Below, one piece after another: positions 56,274-64,000 of a stretch of DNA of 64,000 bases (positions within the stretch are counted from its first letter, which is position 1; each line of letters opens with the position of its first letter). The notes beneath the pieces were generated by a model. It saw nothing but the letters and a program-made list of their open reading frames with translations. It searched no databases and was not told where the DNA came from. The translations under genes were made by a program, and so were the position numbers. Source of the stretch: an uncultured Prevotellaceae bacterium (GTDB lineage Bacteria; Bacteroidota; Bacteroidia; Bacteroidales; Bacteroidaceae); contig OMXV01000007.1 in assembly GCA_900315075.1 (NCBI GenBank), positions 109,004 to 173,003 on the forward strand, in the 5' to 3' direction.

Positions 56274-57290
56274 TCACACAACGTTAACTTCTGGATAAAT
56301 CGTTATCCCGAATTTTTGATACACCTCTTCGCGTATCTTTTCACACAATGCCAGAACTTCAGCACCTGTAGCGCCACTCTTGTTCACCAGGACAAGGGCT
56401 TGGCGATGGTGCACAGCGGCATTGCCGAGTGAGCGGCCTTTCCATCCACATTGCTCTATCATCCATCCAGCGGGAATTTTCTCATGTTCTTCGTCGATGG
56501 TATAATGTGGCATGTTGGGATAGAGAGCAGCCAATTGAAGATATTTTTCTCGTTCCACTACGGGATTTACGAAGAAACTGCCGGCATTACCTAAAACCTG
56601 AGGGTCGGGTAGCTTTTCCCTTCTCACATTGATAACTGTTTGTCGCAGTTGTGCAGCTGTAGGGTTATCAATGCCTTGGGCTTGTAATTGTTGCCGCAGA
56701 TTGCCGTAATCGAGGTTGGGCTGGAATATCTTAGATAGACGGTAGGTGACGCTGGTGATAAAAAAGCAGTTTTTCCAGTCACGCTTAAATCTGCTGCTGC
56801 GGTAGCCATAATCACAATCCTTGTTAAGGATAACATGCTGTTTTCCATTGGTGGTATCCACAGCTTCTATGGAGACAATTAGGTCTTTGACCTCGGCACC
56901 GTATGCACCGATATTCTGTACGGCAGATGCGCCTACATCACCAGGTATTAATGAAAGGTTCTCTGCGCCATACCAATTGTTTTTCACGCAGAGGTCCACC
57001 ACGTCATCCCACTGCTCGCCTGAGCCACAGCGCAACAATATGGTGTCGCCATCTTCGATAGCATCCATACCCAGGATGGCCGAGCGAACTACTGTGCCGT
57101 GATAGTCGCCAGTGAAAAGTAGATTGCTGCCTCCGCCGATAATCAGCAGACGGTCGCGCTCAGCCTGTGGCAATGAGGCAAAAAAAAGGCTTGCCTCCTC
57201 CTCGGACTCTATTTCGACGAATCTGTCACAGATAGCGGCGATGCCAAACGTGTTGTGCCGCGTAAGGTCAAAATGTTGGAAGTCTCTCAT
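56274..57290 (-). CDS. murB: UDP-N-acetylenolpyruvoylglucosamine reductase
   Basis: FAD enzyme reducing the enolpyruvyl group to make UDP-MurNAc in peptidoglycan synthesis. I use ATG 57290 (MRDFQHFDLTRHNTFGI), which overlaps the stop of the preceding gene by one base (TGATG). The 338 residues show the FAD motif LLIIGGGSNLLFTGDY (about 45-60), GAENLSLIPGDVGASAVQNIGAYG (about 110-133), the catalytic Ser region LGNAGSFFVNPVV and the Glu in AGWMIEQCGWKG. This is type I MurB. Operon with the DUF4348 lipoprotein and the MBL hydrolase. Confidence 0.96.
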   Translation of the reverse strand: MRDFQHFDLTRHNTFGIAAICDRFVEIESEEEASLFFASLPQAERDRLLIIGGGSNLLFTGDYHGTVVRSAILGMDAIEDGDTILLRCGSGEQWDDVVDLCVKNNWYGAENLSLIPGDVGASAVQNIGAYGAEVKDLIVSIEAVDTTNGKQHVILNKDCDYGYRSSRFKRDWKNCFFITSVTYRLSKIFQPNLDYGNLRQQLQAQGIDNPTAAQLRQTVINVRREKLPDPQVLGNAGSFFVNPVVEREKYLQLAALYPNMPHYTIDEEHEKIPAGWMIEQCGWKGRSLGNAAVHHRQALVLVNKSGATGAEVLALCEKIREEVYQKFGITIYPEVNVV

Positions 57291-58171
57291 CAGTTTACTA
57301 ATTTTATGAGTTTCCACTTGCCATCGATAATCTTAAACGTCATCTCTGACTCAAGACCGTTGGCGATGCCACGGAGCAACAGCAACTTCTCATTGCTGCG
57401 GGTGTATTTTTGACCGTAGATGATGTTGTAGAGATAGTCCTTGGGGAGGTCAACCGGCATAAAGTCGGGCCACTGGTCGGGAGTGAACACCCCCTCAATC
57501 ATCCCATTGTATTCATCGTCGGGGTCGGGTAGGATAGCATTCACTTCGTTGTTCATGCTCTCAATTTGATAGAGGGAGTCTGCGGCAAATTGAGCATAAA
57601 AGTCCAAGAACGATTTGTTGGGATTCTGGTATGTGGAGTTGCGCAATATTTCTGTGAGCATCCACAGACCGTTCTCGCGGTCGAAGACATGCTGCTCTAC
57701 ACGTTTGTTTCTCAGGTCGATTTTCTCGATTACCACATGTCCTACAGTGGTGTCCTTTAGCAATTCCATTTGTTTCTCGCTGTCGAAAATCAATGTGTAG
57801 AACTCTTGTTCCATGAAAAATTTCTCGATTTTCCAGTCTTTCATCTCGATGGAATCTTCGCTGTCGCCATCTTTGACAGGCAGAGGAAACTTTACACGCT
57901 CATACTGCAATTTCTTGTTGGCGGTAAAATTGAAGAGAAAATCGTCAAACAATTCGTCGGCGGCCTTAGGCATCGGTGTGGCAGAAATCAGACTGTCTCT
58001 GTCGGAGTCGGGGATAGTATCGACAGGGATTTCCTCTACCACGGGAACGGTGTCCTTTTCAACAGTATTCTCGGGCACTACTTCGACCTCAGGCTTTTTG
58101 TCCTTACAGCCAATTGTACAGCATATCATCAGCACCGATATGCCAATCAAAAACATTGCTGTCTTTCTCAT
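57290..58171 (-). CDS. DUF4348-like lipoprotein
   Basis: A 293-residue lipoprotein: MRKTAMFLIGISVLMICCTIGC with lipobox Cys22, then a Val/Glu/Pro-rich linker (about 24-65). The body has FDDFLFNFTANKKLQYERVKFPL, WKIEKFFMEQEFYTLIFDSE, LDFYAQFAADSLYQIESM and ends MTFKIIDGKWKLIKLVN, as in the DUF4348 family of Bacteroidales. Function unknown. It is translationally coupled to murB, so a role at the cell envelope is possible. Confidence 0.82.
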   Translation of the reverse strand: MRKTAMFLIGISVLMICCTIGCKDKKPEVEVVPENTVEKDTVPVVEEIPVDTIPDSDRDSLISATPMPKAADELFDDFLFNFTANKKLQYERVKFPLPVKDGDSEDSIEMKDWKIEKFFMEQEFYTLIFDSEKQMELLKDTTVGHVVIEKIDLRNKRVEQHVFDRENGLWMLTEILRNSTYQNPNKSFLDFYAQFAADSLYQIESMNNEVNAILPDPDDEYNGMIEGVFTPDQWPDFMPVDLPKDYLYNIIYGQKYTRSNEKLLLLRGIANGLESEMTFKIIDGKWKLIKLVN

Positions 58172-58261
58172 AAATCAATGTTAGACGCCTTCTTTGTTTG
58201 ATATTCAATGCAAAATTACAATTTTATTTGAACATACATCGTAAAATTCGGGAAAATGATG

Positions 58262-58269
58262 TAATTTTG
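58262..58269 (+). promoter_or_regulatory. -7 element of pheS
   Basis: TAATTTTG, exact TAnnTTTG. The start point would fall at about 58276, which makes the ATG at 58278 almost leaderless and favours the ATG at 58302. Confidence 0.6.
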
Positions 58270-58301
58270 CACCATCAATGTGTGAAAAAAACAAAAAAGA
58301 G

Positions 58302-59339
58302 ATGTTAGTTGAGAAAATTGAACAACTTTTGGAAGAAGTGAAGGGCCTTCAGGCGGGCACTATCGAGGAGCTCGAAACCCTTCGTGTGAAATATCTGAGC
58401 AAGAAAGGTGAGATTGCTGCACTGATGAACGACTTTCGCAGTGTTGCTGCCGACCAGAAGAAGGTTGTTGGCATGAAAATCAATGAGCTAAAGCAGACAG
58501 CTCTGGAGCGTATCAACTCGATACGCGAAGAGTTGCAGCAAGCCAATGTCAGCACTGATGAATTGGACCTGAGCCGCACGGCTTATCCCATCAACTTGGG
58601 CACTCGCCATCCCATATCCATCGTCACCAACGAGATTATCGACATATTCTCGCGTATGGGTTTCACACTTGCCGATGGTCCCGAGGTAGAGGATGACTTA
58701 CATGTGTTTACCAAGATGAATTTCGCCGCTGATCATCCTGCCCGTGATATGCAAGACACATTCTTCGTGGAGACCAATCCCGACGATGTGGCAAAGAATA
58801 TCATCCTGCGCAGCCACACCAGTTCGGTGCAGGCTCGTGTGATGGAGACCACTCAGCCGCCTATCCGCGTGATTTGCCCGGGACGTGTTTATCGCAATGA
58901 GGCCATTACGGCACGCGCTCACTGCTTCTTCCACCAGATAGAAGGACTCTATATTGATAAGAATGTGTCGTTCACCGACCTCAAACAAGTGCTGCTTACT
59001 TTTGCACAGGAGTTGTTCGGTGCTGACACCAAGATACGTCTTCGTCCCAGTTTCTTCCCCTTCACAGAACCAAGTGCCGAGATGGATATTTCATGTCATA
59101 TCTGTGGTGGCACAGGCTGTGGCTTCTGCAAACACACAGGATGGGTGGAGATTTTGGGTTGCGGCATGGTGGACCCCAATGTGCTCGACCTTTGTGGTAT
59201 CGATAGCAAAGTGTATAGCGGTTATGCCTTCGGTGTGGGAGTGGAGCGCATCACCAACCTGAAATATCGTGTGAGCGACCTTCGAATGTTCTCCGAGAAC
59301 GACATCCGCTTCCTCCACGAGTTTGAGGCTGCAAATTAA
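58302..59339 (+). CDS. pheS: Phenylalanyl-tRNA synthetase alpha subunit
   Basis: Catalytic subunit charging tRNA-Phe, working as an alpha2-beta2 tetramer. Start at ATG 58302 (MLVEKIEQLLEEVKGLQ) because of the promoter position; the frame allows eight more codons. N-terminal coiled coil (1-85), then the class II core with HPISIVTNEIIDIFSRMGF, motif 2 region VICPGRVYRNEAITARAHCFFHQIEG, and motif 3 YSGYAFGVGVERITNLKYRVSDLR. 345 residues. pheT is not adjacent. A cysteine-rich insert (CHICGGTGCGFCKHTGW) near 255-275 looks like a small zinc site. Confidence 0.96.
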   Translation: MLVEKIEQLLEEVKGLQAGTIEELETLRVKYLSKKGEIAALMNDFRSVAADQKKVVGMKINELKQTALERINSIREELQQANVSTDELDLSRTAYPINLGTRHPISIVTNEIIDIFSRMGFTLADGPEVEDDLHVFTKMNFAADHPARDMQDTFFVETNPDDVAKNIILRSHTSSVQARVMETTQPPIRVICPGRVYRNEAITARAHCFFHQIEGLYIDKNVSFTDLKQVLLTFAQELFGADTKIRLRPSFFPFTEPSAEMDISCHICGGTGCGFCKHTGWVEILGCGMVDPNVLDLCGIDSKVYSGYAFGVGVERITNLKYRVSDLRMFSENDIRFLHEFEAAN

Positions 59340-59462
59340 TATTTTAAAATAATAAATTACTCAACTTTCGCAAGTAAGGAGAGATTAGGCGGGTAAAAGG
59401 TTTTAAAGGTATAGATTGCGTCATTATCTCACAAAATGGCTGTAAAAATGAGCATACGTCCC

Positions 59463-59517
59463 TTTAACTACTCTTTAACTATCTTTTAACTACCCTTTAA
59501 CTACCCTTTAACTACTG
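59463..59517 (-). repeat. 11-bp repeat array, copy G
   Basis: Five units of TTTAACTACCC at exact 11-base steps (59463-59517), preceded by CGTCCC, the reverse complement of the GGGACA-like end seen in other copies. It lies in the 400-base gap between pheS and the C10 protease gene; the gap also holds the hairpin at 59557 and the protease promoter, nothing else. Confidence 0.85.
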
Positions 59518-59556
59518 CAAATTGAGCGAATGCGAAACTTGAATAAATTACAAAGA

Positions 59557-59593
59557 CACAAAGGCACAGAGTTTTCCCCTCTGTGTCTTTGTG
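59557..59593 (+). terminator. AGAG hairpin repeat, copy 2 (possible terminator)
   Basis: CACAAAGGCACAGAG (59557-59571) with CTCTGTGTCTTTGTG (59579-59593), one G-T pair, loop TTTTCCC, followed by CTTATTTT. Same family as the hairpin at 45612. Confidence 0.6.
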
Positions 59594-59670
59594 CTTATTT
59601 TAAGTAGGTTTATAGAGAGATAGAGATATAATTTTGTGAATGAAGTTTAAAAAAATAACCACTTTTTCCA

Positions 59671-59699
59671 TTGATTATCAGTTTTTTTCGTTAATTTTG
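59671..59699 (+). promoter_or_regulatory. Promoter of the C10 protease gene
   Basis: TTG at 59671, 18 bases, TAATTTTG (59692-59699). It places the start point near 59706 and supports ATG 59741 over the ATG at 59708. Confidence 0.6.
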
Positions 59700-59740
59700 C
59701 CACGGAAATGTTTGTCCAATACTTCCCATACCCTTTTTGC

Positions 59741-61936
59741 ATGAAAAAATACGTCTATAGGCTTTTGATGGTGGTAGTTGCTGCTATGATTGTATCGATA
59801 GCGGTGGCCAATCCTATCACTGTAGATGAGGCAAAGAGCAATGTGGCGTCTTTTCTACAAAAAAAAGGCATGAAGAAAGCCTGGGGAAACAAATCGCTTG
59901 CACTTGCTTTTACTATCAGCCGCATGGATGCAGACAATGAGGAGGAAAGCCCCGTCGTCTATGCATTCCGTATGGATGGCGAGAGATGTGGCTTTATCGC
60001 ATCGGCCGACGATGTGGCTGAACCTATCTTGGGGTATTATGAAGATGGTGAGACCGACTTCGACCAGATGCCATCTAATATGAAGGCGTGGCTTAATGGT
60101 TATGCCGATGAGATAGCATGGGCGAGAAAAAACGGATTTTCCGGAGACGGCACCATCAGAACTATCGATGGAAAAAGAGACATACCATTTATGATTCCTA
60201 CACAGTGGGACCAAGGCGACCCCTATTGGCTGCAGTGCAGGTTCAATAATAAATACTGCTATGCCGGATGCCTTGCCACAGCCATGGCACAGGTAATGTA
60301 TTATTGGGCGGTCGTGGGAAAAGACGGAGAAACCTTCCGACATGGCTCTACAGCCATTGATGGCTATGTCACAGAGAGCGAATTATACAATATCCCTGCT
60401 TTGCCTGCCGTGGATGCCTTCGACTGGGATGCCATGACCACAGGGACACCAACTACTACTGAGGCAAAAAATGCTGTCGCACAGTTGTTAAGGTATTGTG
60501 GACAGTCAACGAAGATGGACTATAGCAGATACGGTTCCGGGGCTTACTCCGAGGAAATACCGTATGCCATCGTCAATTACTTCGGCTATGACAGTGGTGT
60601 GGGTTTTGTCTATCGCGACAGTGTGTCGGCACAGGAATGGGAGGATATCATCTATCATGAGTTGGCAGAGGGAAGACCTATCTGTGTTTGTGGACTGAAT
60701 GCAGCTGCAACTTCTGGCCATGAGTTTGTTTGTGACGGTTATCAGGTCGCTACCAACAAATACCATTTCAACTGGGGATGGAGCGGTTCGTGCGATGGCT
60801 ATTTCGCATTGACGGCATTGACGCCCAAAAGAGTGAATGGAAAGCTTGTAGAGTACAATTACAACCAAGACATCGTGATTGGCTTCCAGCCACCCAAAGC
60901 TGAAAACGGTGATACTATCGTCGATGTATCTGAGGTGACTTTTGTTGCCAATGAAGATTTAGGTACCTATGCAAGTGCCAGTGAATATCCTGACCAGGTG
61001 AATAAAAACGGCATCACCATAGCCGTTTCGCCCAAAGGGTCGTTTGGCAACGGTAAGCAATATCGTATCTATCAGGGCGGTTCATTCACTGTGTCATCCA
61101 CTATCGGCAATATAGCCAAAATAGAGGTGATCTGTGAAAATGAGGATACGAAGAAATATGGACCCGGACATCTGCAGAACCCCACTTCTGGTGTATATAC
61201 CTACGATGGCTATGTGGGTACTTGGACAGGAGATACCACTGAGGTTTCTTTTGGTGCTTGCACATCACAAGTGAGAATTCTATGGCTCACAATTTTCTTG
61301 AAAGATAACGCAGAGCCAATACAGGAAGACCCAGTGCCGACAGTGGAAAACAAGAATACAGTGACTCTTTTCTTAGCTACGGATGATTTGGGTATGCAGC
61401 CGGCTTCCAGCTTCTATTCCGATGAGATAACCAAGGATGGTGTGACTATCGCGGTGTCGCCAATGGGTTCGTTTGGAAACGGTCAAACCTATCGTGTCTA
61501 TCAGGGGAGTAACCTCACTGTCTCGACCGATGTAGGAAACATAGTCAAAGTGGTGGTTACCTGTATTGAGCCTGGTACAGGGAAGTATGGACCGGGATGT
61601 TTGGAATCGCCTACAGCGGGTGTTTACACTTATGACGAAAACATTGGTATATGGACTGGTTATGCTAATAGTTTCTCACTGTCTGCCAACCGTCAGGTGA
61701 GGATGACACAAATTGATGTCATCGTCAGTCATACATCCCCCAAAATCGGTGATGTGGATATAGACGGTAGAATTTCCATTTCCGACGTGATGATGACAAT
61801 CAATTATGTCTTGGGAAAACATCCTTCGGGATTTTCCTTGGAAAATGCTGATGCCAACAACGACAATGTGGTCAATATCTCCGATGTCATGTCCATCGCC
61901 AATTTCATTGTCTCCTCCCAGGAAAATCAAGAATAA
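59741..61936 (+). CDS. C10 (streptopain/interpain-type) cysteine protease with dockerin-like tail
   Basis: A secreted cysteine protease of 731 residues. Signal peptide MKKYVYRLLMVVVAAMIVSIAVA; propeptide about 24-140. The catalytic domain has Cys177 in YAGCLATAMAQVMYYW, His327 in SGHEFVCDGYQ and YHFNWGWSGSCDGYF behind it, as in SpeB and interpain. Two copies of a beta module of about 120 residues follow (about 405-525 and 545-660), each with AVSPKGSFGNGKQYRIYQGG or a close match and a KYGPGHLQNPTSGVYTYD segment. The last 60 residues are a type I dockerin-like pair: DVDIDGRISISDVMM and DANNDNVVNISDVMS. No cohesin was seen in the window. Convergent with a serpin gene. Confidence 0.92.
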   Translation: MKKYVYRLLMVVVAAMIVSIAVANPITVDEAKSNVASFLQKKGMKKAWGNKSLALAFTISRMDADNEEESPVVYAFRMDGERCGFIASADDVAEPILGYYEDGETDFDQMPSNMKAWLNGYADEIAWARKNGFSGDGTIRTIDGKRDIPFMIPTQWDQGDPYWLQCRFNNKYCYAGCLATAMAQVMYYWAVVGKDGETFRHGSTAIDGYVTESELYNIPALPAVDAFDWDAMTTGTPTTTEAKNAVAQLLRYCGQSTKMDYSRYGSGAYSEEIPYAIVNYFGYDSGVGFVYRDSVSAQEWEDIIYHELAEGRPICVCGLNAAATSGHEFVCDGYQVATNKYHFNWGWSGSCDGYFALTALTPKRVNGKLVEYNYNQDIVIGFQPPKAENGDTIVDVSEVTFVANEDLGTYASASEYPDQVNKNGITIAVSPKGSFGNGKQYRIYQGGSFTVSSTIGNIAKIEVICENEDTKKYGPGHLQNPTSGVYTYDGYVGTWTGDTTEVSFGACTSQVRILWLTIFLKDNAEPIQEDPVPTVENKNTVTLFLATDDLGMQPASSFYSDEITKDGVTIAVSPMGSFGNGQTYRVYQGSNLTVSTDVGNIVKVVVTCIEPGTGKYGPGCLESPTAGVYTYDENIGIWTGYANSFSLSANRQVRMTQIDVIVSHTSPKIGDVDIDGRISISDVMMTINYVLGKHPSGFSLENADANNDNVVNISDVMSIANFIVSSQENQE

Positions 61937-61946
61937 TTTTATTCTT

Positions 61947-62079
61947 TCAACTCGTGACAATTTTCAGTTCTTTCGTTATCCTGCACCACTTTGCCGTGAT
62001 GTAGGATTGCTCTTTGCCAATGGCTTCTTCAAAAGTGCCCGATTTGATAGTGAGGATTTTTCCATACTTATTACTCGCC
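61947..62079 (-). pseudogene. Possible gene remnant after the serpin gene
   Basis: On the - strand an open stretch in another frame follows the serpin stop: YGKILTIKSGTFEEAIGKEQ, then SYITAKWCRITKELKIVTS and a TGA at 61947. The residues look like real protein, but there is no start and I do not recognise the family. It could be the end of a gene into which the serpin was placed, or chance. Confidence 0.25.
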
Positions 62080-63357
62080 AGTGAACTTACCCACAAAGAG
62101 AATCACCCCTGAGGAGGCTTCGCGGATGGCATAGACGAAGGGATGGTTGGCATGGAATGTAGCTTTAGAGGGTTTCTCTGGATTTGCTGAGTTTACCATC
62201 GCACCAGCCACAGTCACGGCGGCAGCCTCAGAGCCCTCCTCATTTACCTTGATTTTGGCTTTCTGGCGCATCATGTTGATATAGATAGAATTGTCACACA
62301 TATTAGGGATTTCTGCAAGATTGGGGTCGAAAGCCAAATGGATTCCCATCTGCTCTAACAAACCGATGAGTCCATCCTGCAAATTGTCGGTGTCGGAGGA
62401 AGTCTCGTAACTCGGCAACTTTAAGTCCACCTCATAGGCACGGTACCTATTGTTCGATTCGTTGAAGCCAACACTAACCAGTTGATTGACAATGTCATCG
62501 GTAGTTTTACCCTCCTCCGGCAGCATTACCGTCATACTCCAATAGCCGTTGCTGTATGGCATGTTGATGGCTGAATAGGTGTCATTCTCCATATAATTGA
62601 TAAGCACAGTCTGGTGCATCATCGGCAGTTTGGTGTTGCCTTTTTCAGTTGTAAACGTCTCCATTTTGGTGTTTTTGGGGTCAAATTTTGATGCCCAGTC
62701 AGCCTTGAAGTAGATGGCATTCAGTAAATACGACATCATATTGGGGTTTACCGAATCCAAGATAGTGGGAATCATCCCATTGGTCTTGTCATTACACCAG
62801 CCATTGATATGGCTGAGGGTCTTCGACGAGGAGAAGTCGAGTGCCTCAGCTTCGGCGTCGTAATATTCCTTCATGTCTTTCTGGAATAGCTCTTTTAATT
62901 TGTAGTTTTTGTTCAGGAAGATAGCATTGGCAATGTTCAACGTCACATCTTTATCTACCTTAGGGAGATTGTCTATCAAGTTCTTACAGTATTCATTTAC
63001 GGCCTGAATACCACCCGTATGGAAGCCCAAGGTCTGCTCCAACTCCTGTTCGGTCTGTCCCGTTGCGGCATCATTCACCATACTCAACACGTAGGTGATG
63101 CTCAGTGGAGAGTAAATAAAACTCTTGCTGCTACGGTCTGTCTGGCTGACCATCTTCAAGAAATTAAGCGTAAAAGCATTATTGTCGTTGACAAACACTT
63201 TCTGTTCCTTTGTCAACTGGATTGGCTGAGGATCTGACACCATGTTTACAACTATTTTTGTCGTATCAATATCTTCATCGACTTCCGATGAGGAGCACGA
63301 CAACATCATACAACTTGCAGTCATTACTGTCAATAGCGATATAAGAACCTTCTTCAT
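62071..63357 (-). CDS. Serpin lipoprotein
   Basis: A serine/cysteine protease inhibitor that traps its target by loop insertion. Lipoprotein signal MKKVLISLLTVMTASCMMLSC (lipobox Cys21). The serpin fold covers about 55-428: FTLNFLKMVS, SFIYSPLSITYVLSMV, LNIANAIFLNKNYKL, YLLNAIYFKADWASKF, MMHQTVLINYMEND, MPYSNGYWSMTVMLPEE. The hinge EEGSEAAAVT (373-382) has the small residues needed for inhibition; the loop continues VAGAMVNSANPEKP, so P1 is likely Asn389 or a neighbour. The end is FHANHPFVYAIRE and VILFVGKF. It faces the C10 protease gene tail to tail, and may protect against it or against host proteases. Confidence 0.94.
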   Translation of the reverse strand: MKKVLISLLTVMTASCMMLSCSSSEVDEDIDTTKIVVNMVSDPQPIQLTKEQKVFVNDNNAFTLNFLKMVSQTDRSSKSFIYSPLSITYVLSMVNDAATGQTEQELEQTLGFHTGGIQAVNEYCKNLIDNLPKVDKDVTLNIANAIFLNKNYKLKELFQKDMKEYYDAEAEALDFSSSKTLSHINGWCNDKTNGMIPTILDSVNPNMMSYLLNAIYFKADWASKFDPKNTKMETFTTEKGNTKLPMMHQTVLINYMENDTYSAINMPYSNGYWSMTVMLPEEGKTTDDIVNQLVSVGFNESNNRYRAYEVDLKLPSYETSSDTDNLQDGLIGLLEQMGIHLAFDPNLAEIPNMCDNSIYINMMRQKAKIKVNEEGSEAAAVTVAGAMVNSANPEKPSKATFHANHPFVYAIREASSGVILFVGKFTGE

Positions 63358-63440
63358 ATTATTTTTGTTTTTGTTTTTTCTTTAATAATACAGAATAAGG
63401 GGAAATCTTGTATCGGAAAATGTTAAAAATGTCAAACTGG

Positions 63441-63725
63441 TCACAACGATAATTCCAATTCTCTTATGATCCCTCTCCTTGGTGTGTTGATACATTCATG
63501 TTCGAAGTCGTTAGTATTCTCCATGTTCTTCACCTTTATTAGCGTCACCTTGCCGTCTTAGTGTTCTTCTCACTGACAAGCTGACGCTCGTCGAAAGTAG
63601 CGTATTTCAGCTCGATGAATCTTGTGTGATGCCATTCTTATCGGACAATATGACGATGACATACTTTCCCGAGGCCTGCATCAGACGCTCAGCAAACAAC
63701 ATCACGTTGTCCCCATAGATTGGCT
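63441..63725 (-). pseudogene. Degenerate gene with frameshifts, TIR-like segment
   Basis: Three successive open pieces on the - strand in different frames: IYGDNVMLFAERLMQASG then KYVIVILSDKNGITQ (63607-63725), RFIELKYATFDERQLVSEKN, and VTLIKVKNMENTNDFEHECI ending at TGA 63441. The first resembles the middle strand of bacterial TIR domains (GD-x-FM...GKYVIVILSDKY). At least two frameshifts and no start, so not functional. The TIR call is tentative. Confidence 0.4.
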
Positions 63726-63791
63726 ATACATTCTATAACCACCATAAATACTAATTGTTATGATTGTGTATTCACTTGTGAAAGTTAAGAA

Positions 63792-63833
63792 AAGACCATT
63801 TCAAAGCCCATAATCGGGATTTGAAATGGTCTT
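63792..63833. terminator. Hairpin, probably a terminator
   Basis: A perfect 14-base stem AAGACCATTTCAAA (63792-63805) with TTTGAAATGGTCTT (63820-63833), with inner CCC/GGG pairing and A/T-rich flanks on both sides. Could end transcription in either direction. Confidence 0.65.
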
Positions 63834-63854
63834 ATTTGATGATTTAGTTATAAA

Positions 63855-63980
63855 CTAAACGCTTCTCAGTGAACTTTCGGATTTTGACATGCCCTCACTC
63901 AACTTAAGCTCCAGTCTCGTTAGGTAACGTATAACCTCACAACCTAAGAAGTTGAGGACTTCCGACTGCTTGCTGATGAG
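63855..63980 (-). pseudogene. Possible gene remnant at the window end
   Basis: An open stretch on the - strand between two stops, LISKQSEVLNFLGCEVIRYL followed by TRLELKLSEGMSKSE and SSLRSV, stop at 63855. Amphipathic helical character, but no start codon and no family recognised. It may be the end of a gene broken near or beyond the window edge. Confidence 0.25.
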
Positions 63981-64000
63981 CTATGCGAATAAACTTCAAT

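Overview
The window looks like the chromosome of a gut or oral Bacteroidales, most likely Prevotellaceae. The reasons are: promoters of the Bacteroidota type (TTTG, 19-20 bases, TAnnTTTG) in front of many genes; few Shine-Dalgarno sequences; TonB-dependent receptors; BspA-type leucine-rich repeat proteins; a BtuG-like lipoprotein; DUF3836, DUF4348 and DUF4465 proteins; a C10 (interpain/streptopain-type) protease; and a shared C-terminal sorting-like tail on several secreted proteins. No rRNA, tRNA, CRISPR array, prophage or intact transposase was seen.

Layout. 1-7.7 kb: a host-glycan cluster on the + strand (the tail of a GH92 mannosidase, a histidine phosphatase-GH92 fusion, a GH89 alpha-N-acetylglucosaminidase, and an HGSNAT/NagX-type membrane acyltransferase). 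7.9-10 kb: an OmpA-family protein and a small BspA-type LRR protein. 10-16.3 kb: the branched-chain amino acid operon ilvD-ilvB-ilvN-acyl-ACP thioesterase-ilvC. 16.4-34.9 kb: housekeeping and peptidase genes (FucP-type MFS, recQ, recJ, secreted C1B peptidase, M24 aminopeptidase, trmD, C69 dipeptidase, anaerobic sulfatase maturase, GH35 beta-galactosidase, ligA, B3/B4 protein, Nudix, SDR). 34.9-39 kb: a 1365-residue repeat surface protein. 39.2-45.5 kb: a cobalamin uptake operon on the - strand behind a cobalamin riboswitch (btuB-like receptor, BtuG-like propeller, surface protein, double-DUF4465 protein). 45.8-52.2 kb: a TonB-type receptor, then an ABC transporter operon ending in its own GntR regulator, with a clear promoter/operator at its head. 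52.4-59.3 kb: GH28, an unknown secreted protein, an MBL hydrolase, murB, a DUF4348 lipoprotein and pheS. 59.7-63.4 kb: a C10 protease with a dockerin-like tail facing a serpin lipoprotein. 63.4-64 kb: gene debris.

The most unusual structure is between the genes. Seven arrays of an 11-bp unit (TTAAAGGGTAG), most ending in GGGACA, together with a second repeat family (AGCGAAGCGACC / GGTTATGAGG), lie at gene 3' ends. Many begin exactly at or inside stop codons, so that unrelated proteins end in the same residues (IED, IEK, IKN). Three copies of the larger composite also run right up to the next start codon and carry a small hairpin. These repeats, and an exact 9-bp CTAG array after ilvC, are the signals I would follow first. 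Among proteins, the phosphatase-mannosidase fusion, the tandem DUF4465 protein and the protease/serpin pair are the most interesting.

Limits: all family calls are from reading motifs, with no database search. Residue positions are approximate unless stated. Promoter and terminator calls are pattern matches only.
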